7,455 bases of DNA from CAIJXO01 sp964485905 (GTDB taxonomy: Bacteria; Patescibacteriota; Minisyncoccia; Phycocordibacterales; GWA1-40-21). Location: contig CAZAJY010000031.1 of assembly GCA_964485905.1 (NCBI GenBank), positions 1-7,455 on the forward strand. Reading direction: 5' to 3'. The notes beneath the pieces are model-generated. The model did not search any database and was not told the DNA's origin. It saw only the letters and a list, made by a program, of their open reading frames with translations. Position numbers and translations under genes: made by a program. Below are positions 5,487-7,455 of the stretch, in pieces; the stretch's first letter is position 1; the number at the start of each line of letters is the position of its first letter.

Positions 5487-7455
5487 ATGATAAAACCAAA
5501 CTGGGACATATTCAAAGTAAAATTTAGCGAAAATCCTCAAAGTAATTTTGAGTGGTTTTGCTATTTATTATTTTGTAGAGAATTTAAAAAAGGTACCGGT
5601 ATATTTCGTTATAAAAATCAATCTGCTATAGAAAACAATCCAATCAAAGAAGGAAAAGAAATAATCGGATGGCAAGCTAAATTTTATGGTGATTCTTTAT
5701 CAAAAACAACATGTAAGACTGATGTTATTGGCGCTCTCGAAAAGGCTAAAAGAGATTATCCTGGTATTACGAAGTTTGTTTTTTACACCAATCAAGAATG
5801 GGGTCAAAATAAAGGCAAGGAACCGCAGGGGAAAAAAGATATCGAGAAAAAAGCAAATGATCTCGGAATTGAATTTATATGGAATCTGCCTAGTTATTTT
5901 GAATCACCATTTGTTTCTATCGACAATGAAATAATATCAAAACATTTTTTTAGTCTGGATAAAAGTATATTCGACTTAATAAAAAGTCAGCAGGAACATT
6001 CTGAAAATATTTTTAATGAAATACAAACAATCATTACTTTTAACAATCAAAGTATCAAAATAGACAGAGGTGTCTATTCTGAAAAAATAAAAAATAGTCC
6101 AGAAAAAGTATTGATTTTAAGTGGTGTTGGTGGGGTTGGAAAGACCGCTCTCATCAAAGACTTTTATGAGGAAATAAAAGCTAAGACGCCTCTCTATCTT
6201 TTCAAGGCAACTGAGTTTGAATTAAGAAATATAAGTGAGTTTTTTACAGGCTATAGTTTCCAAGATTTTTTGGATGGACATAAAGAAGAAACGGATAAAA
6301 TAATTGTAATTGACTCTGCAGAGAAGTTGCTAGATTTAAGAAACACAGATCCTTTTAAGGAATTTTTATCTGTTTTGATAAAGGAAAAATGGAAATTTAT
6401 TTTTACAACAAGAGATAATTACCTAGAAGATTTAAACTATCAATTTTTTGAGATTTATAAAATTGCGCCCCTAAATATAAATATTCAGAATTTAGACATA
6501 ACGGAATTGAGCTTTCTTTCTATCACACATAGCTTTGTACTTCCCAATGATGAAAGATTGGTAGATCTTATCAGAAACCCATTTTACCTAAATGAATATT
6601 TAAAATTTTATAAAGAAGGAGAACAAATTAACTATACAGAATTTAAAGATAAATTATGGAGCAAAATAATTATTAAATCTAAACCTACAAGAGAACAATG
6701 TTTTTTGAAAATGGCATTCCAAAGAGCAACTGACGGACAATTTTTCATTATTCCCGATTGTGAATCAGGTATCTTGGATGAATTTAAAAAGGATGGGATT
6801 TTAGGATATGAATCACCACATGGATATTTTATTACGCACGATATTTATGAAGAATGGGCATTAGAAAAAAATATTGAAGTAGGGTTTGTGAAAAAAACTG
6901 ATATTAAGACTTTCTTTCAGAGTATGGGTAGCTCACTGCCTTTACGTCGAGCACTCAGAAAGTGGGTATCTGAAAAATTATTACTACAAAGTAAGGAGAT
7001 AAAAGAGTTTATCGAACAAGCTATAAAAAATAAAGACATAGAATCATTCTGGAAAGATGAGATATTGGTCTCTGTTTTACTTTCGGATTTCTCTTGTGTA
7101 TTTTTTGATTTTTTCAAAAATGAGTTATTGGCTGTGCCTGAAAAAGTCGTTAAATATAACAATTCGTCCAAGGTTGTTCAATCTATAACCGTTGACTATA
7201 AATGCGAGGAGAGCTTATTGCATAGAATATTCTTTTTACTAAGAATTGCTTGCAAGGAAGTGGACTATGATTTTTTTAAACAGTTGGGAGTTAAAAACTT
7301 AAATATTTTTTCTTTAAAGTACGTTTTAACGAAGCCGAAAGGACAAGGGTGGGAATGTCTTATAAAATTTGTTTTTGATAATTTTGATAAAGTGGGCACC
7401 CAAAACATCCATTTTATTTTGCCAATAATTCATGATTGGACTAGTAAGTTTAAGG
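5487..7455 (+). CDS. STAND NTPase with N-terminal nuclease domain, Avs-like (partial)
   Basis: The frame is open from the ATG at 5487 to the window edge (656 residues, no stop), so the 3' end is missing. Residues about 1-140 look like a PD-(D/E)XK (Cap4/Mrr-like) nuclease: 'NFEWFCYLLF', then 'QSAIENNPI' with E49, then 'IIGWQAKFY' with Q63 and K65 (a QxK form of the usual ExK), then 'KFVFYTNQEWGQNKGKEP'. Residues about 185-400 are a P-loop domain: Walker A 'GVGGVGKT' (213-220), Walker B 'KIIVIDSAE' with D276, sensor-like 'FIFTTRD' (304-310) and 'RNPFYLNEYL' (363-372), the GxP-like motif of STAND ATPases. Residues beyond 400 are helical with no clear motif, as in TPR-like sensor regions. Nuclease-STAND-helical order is that of Avs antiviral proteins, which detect conserved phage proteins, assemble and degrade DNA. 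It lies 7 nt after the lexA-like gene. The phage ligand cannot be told from this sequence. Confidence 0.82.
   Translation, partial: MIKPNWDIFKVKFSENPQSNFEWFCYLLFCREFKKGTGIFRYKNQSAIENNPIKEGKEIIGWQAKFYGDSLSKTTCKTDVIGALEKAKRDYPGITKFVFYTNQEWGQNKGKEPQGKKDIEKKANDLGIEFIWNLPSYFESPFVSIDNEIISKHFFSLDKSIFDLIKSQQEHSENIFNEIQTIITFNNQSIKIDRGVYSEKIKNSPEKVLILSGVGGVGKTALIKDFYEEIKAKTPLYLFKATEFELRNISEFFTGYSFQDFLDGHKEETDKIIVIDSAEKLLDLRNTDPFKEFLSVLIKEKWKFIFTTRDNYLEDLNYQFFEIYKIAPLNINIQNLDITELSFLSITHSFVLPNDERLVDLIRNPFYLNEYLKFYKEGEQINYTEFKDKLWSKIIIKSKPTREQCFLKMAFQRATDGQFFIIPDCESGILDEFKKDGILGYESPHGYFITHDIYEEWALEKNIEVGFVKKTDIKTFFQSMGSSLPLRRALRKWVSEKLLLQSKEIKEFIEQAIKNKDIESFWKDEILVSVLLSDFSCVFFDFFKNELLAVPEKVVKYNNSSKVVQSITVDYKCEESLLHRIFFLLRIACKEVDYDFFKQLGVKNLNIFSLKYVLTKPKGQGWECLIKFVFDNFDKVGTQNIHFILPIIHDWTSKFK

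Noticed and set aside
5686..5934. 82-residue + strand open frame
   Set aside because: It is out of frame with the nuclease domain of the STAND gene, where the in-frame motifs (E49, QAK, FYTNQE) are clear.
6917..7171. 84-residue - strand open frame
   Set aside because: It is antisense to the continuous STAND reading frame, has no recognisable domain and no promoter.
1..7455. Alternative genetic code (TGA recoded), as no gene here ends in TGA
   Set aside because: None of the reading frames contains an in-frame TGA either, which a glycine-recoded genome would show. Seven stop codons are too few to draw a conclusion from the absence of TGA stops.

Overview
The window is AT-rich and densely coding. 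It looks like an accessory, phage- or plasmid-influenced stretch of a bacterial genome. Several traits fit a Candidate Phyla Radiation (Patescibacteria) host or one of its mobile elements: weak or absent Shine-Dalgarno sequences, a probably leaderless gene, a membrane-anchored thermonuclease, and long GC-rich hairpins between AT-rich genes. This assignment is an inference, since no marker gene is present. All genes read cleanly with the standard code.

Layout. (1) 1-1349, + strand: the 3' end of an Mrr-type restriction endonuclease, then a 392-residue protein with a C-terminal NucS/DUF91-type PD-(D/E)XK nuclease domain. (2) 1350-1705: a noncoding stretch. A near-consensus sigma70 promoter overlaps the end of the nuclease gene, followed by several hairpins and three copies of the 11-mer ACCCGCTAGAG. 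(3) 1706-2620, + strand: a membrane-anchored staphylococcal-nuclease-like protein. (4) 4341-2490, - strand: a ParB-domain/DNA methyltransferase fusion followed after 1 nt by a small-terminase-like HTH protein, whose 3' end overlaps the thermonuclease gene by 131 bp. (5) 4374-4425: a 52-bp inverted repeat with a T-tract on the - strand side, a strong terminator. (6) 4718-4458, - strand: a small zinc-ribbon protein. (7) 4838-7455, + strand: a LexA-like self-cleaving repressor, followed after 7 nt by an open-ended STAND NTPase with an N-terminal PD-(D/E)XK-like nuclease domain, resembling Avs/AVAST antiviral NTPases.

Working together. The 119-bp gap between the zinc-ribbon gene and the lexA-like gene holds two back-to-back promoters. 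A perfect 19-bp palindrome sits in the spacer of the rightward one. The simplest reading is that the LexA-like protein represses its own operon, and with it the STAND nuclease, and releases it when cleaved after DNA damage. The left side carries two more defence-type nucleases, and the middle carries phage-type packaging/modification genes. The window therefore reads as a junction between a defence island and a prophage or other mobile element.
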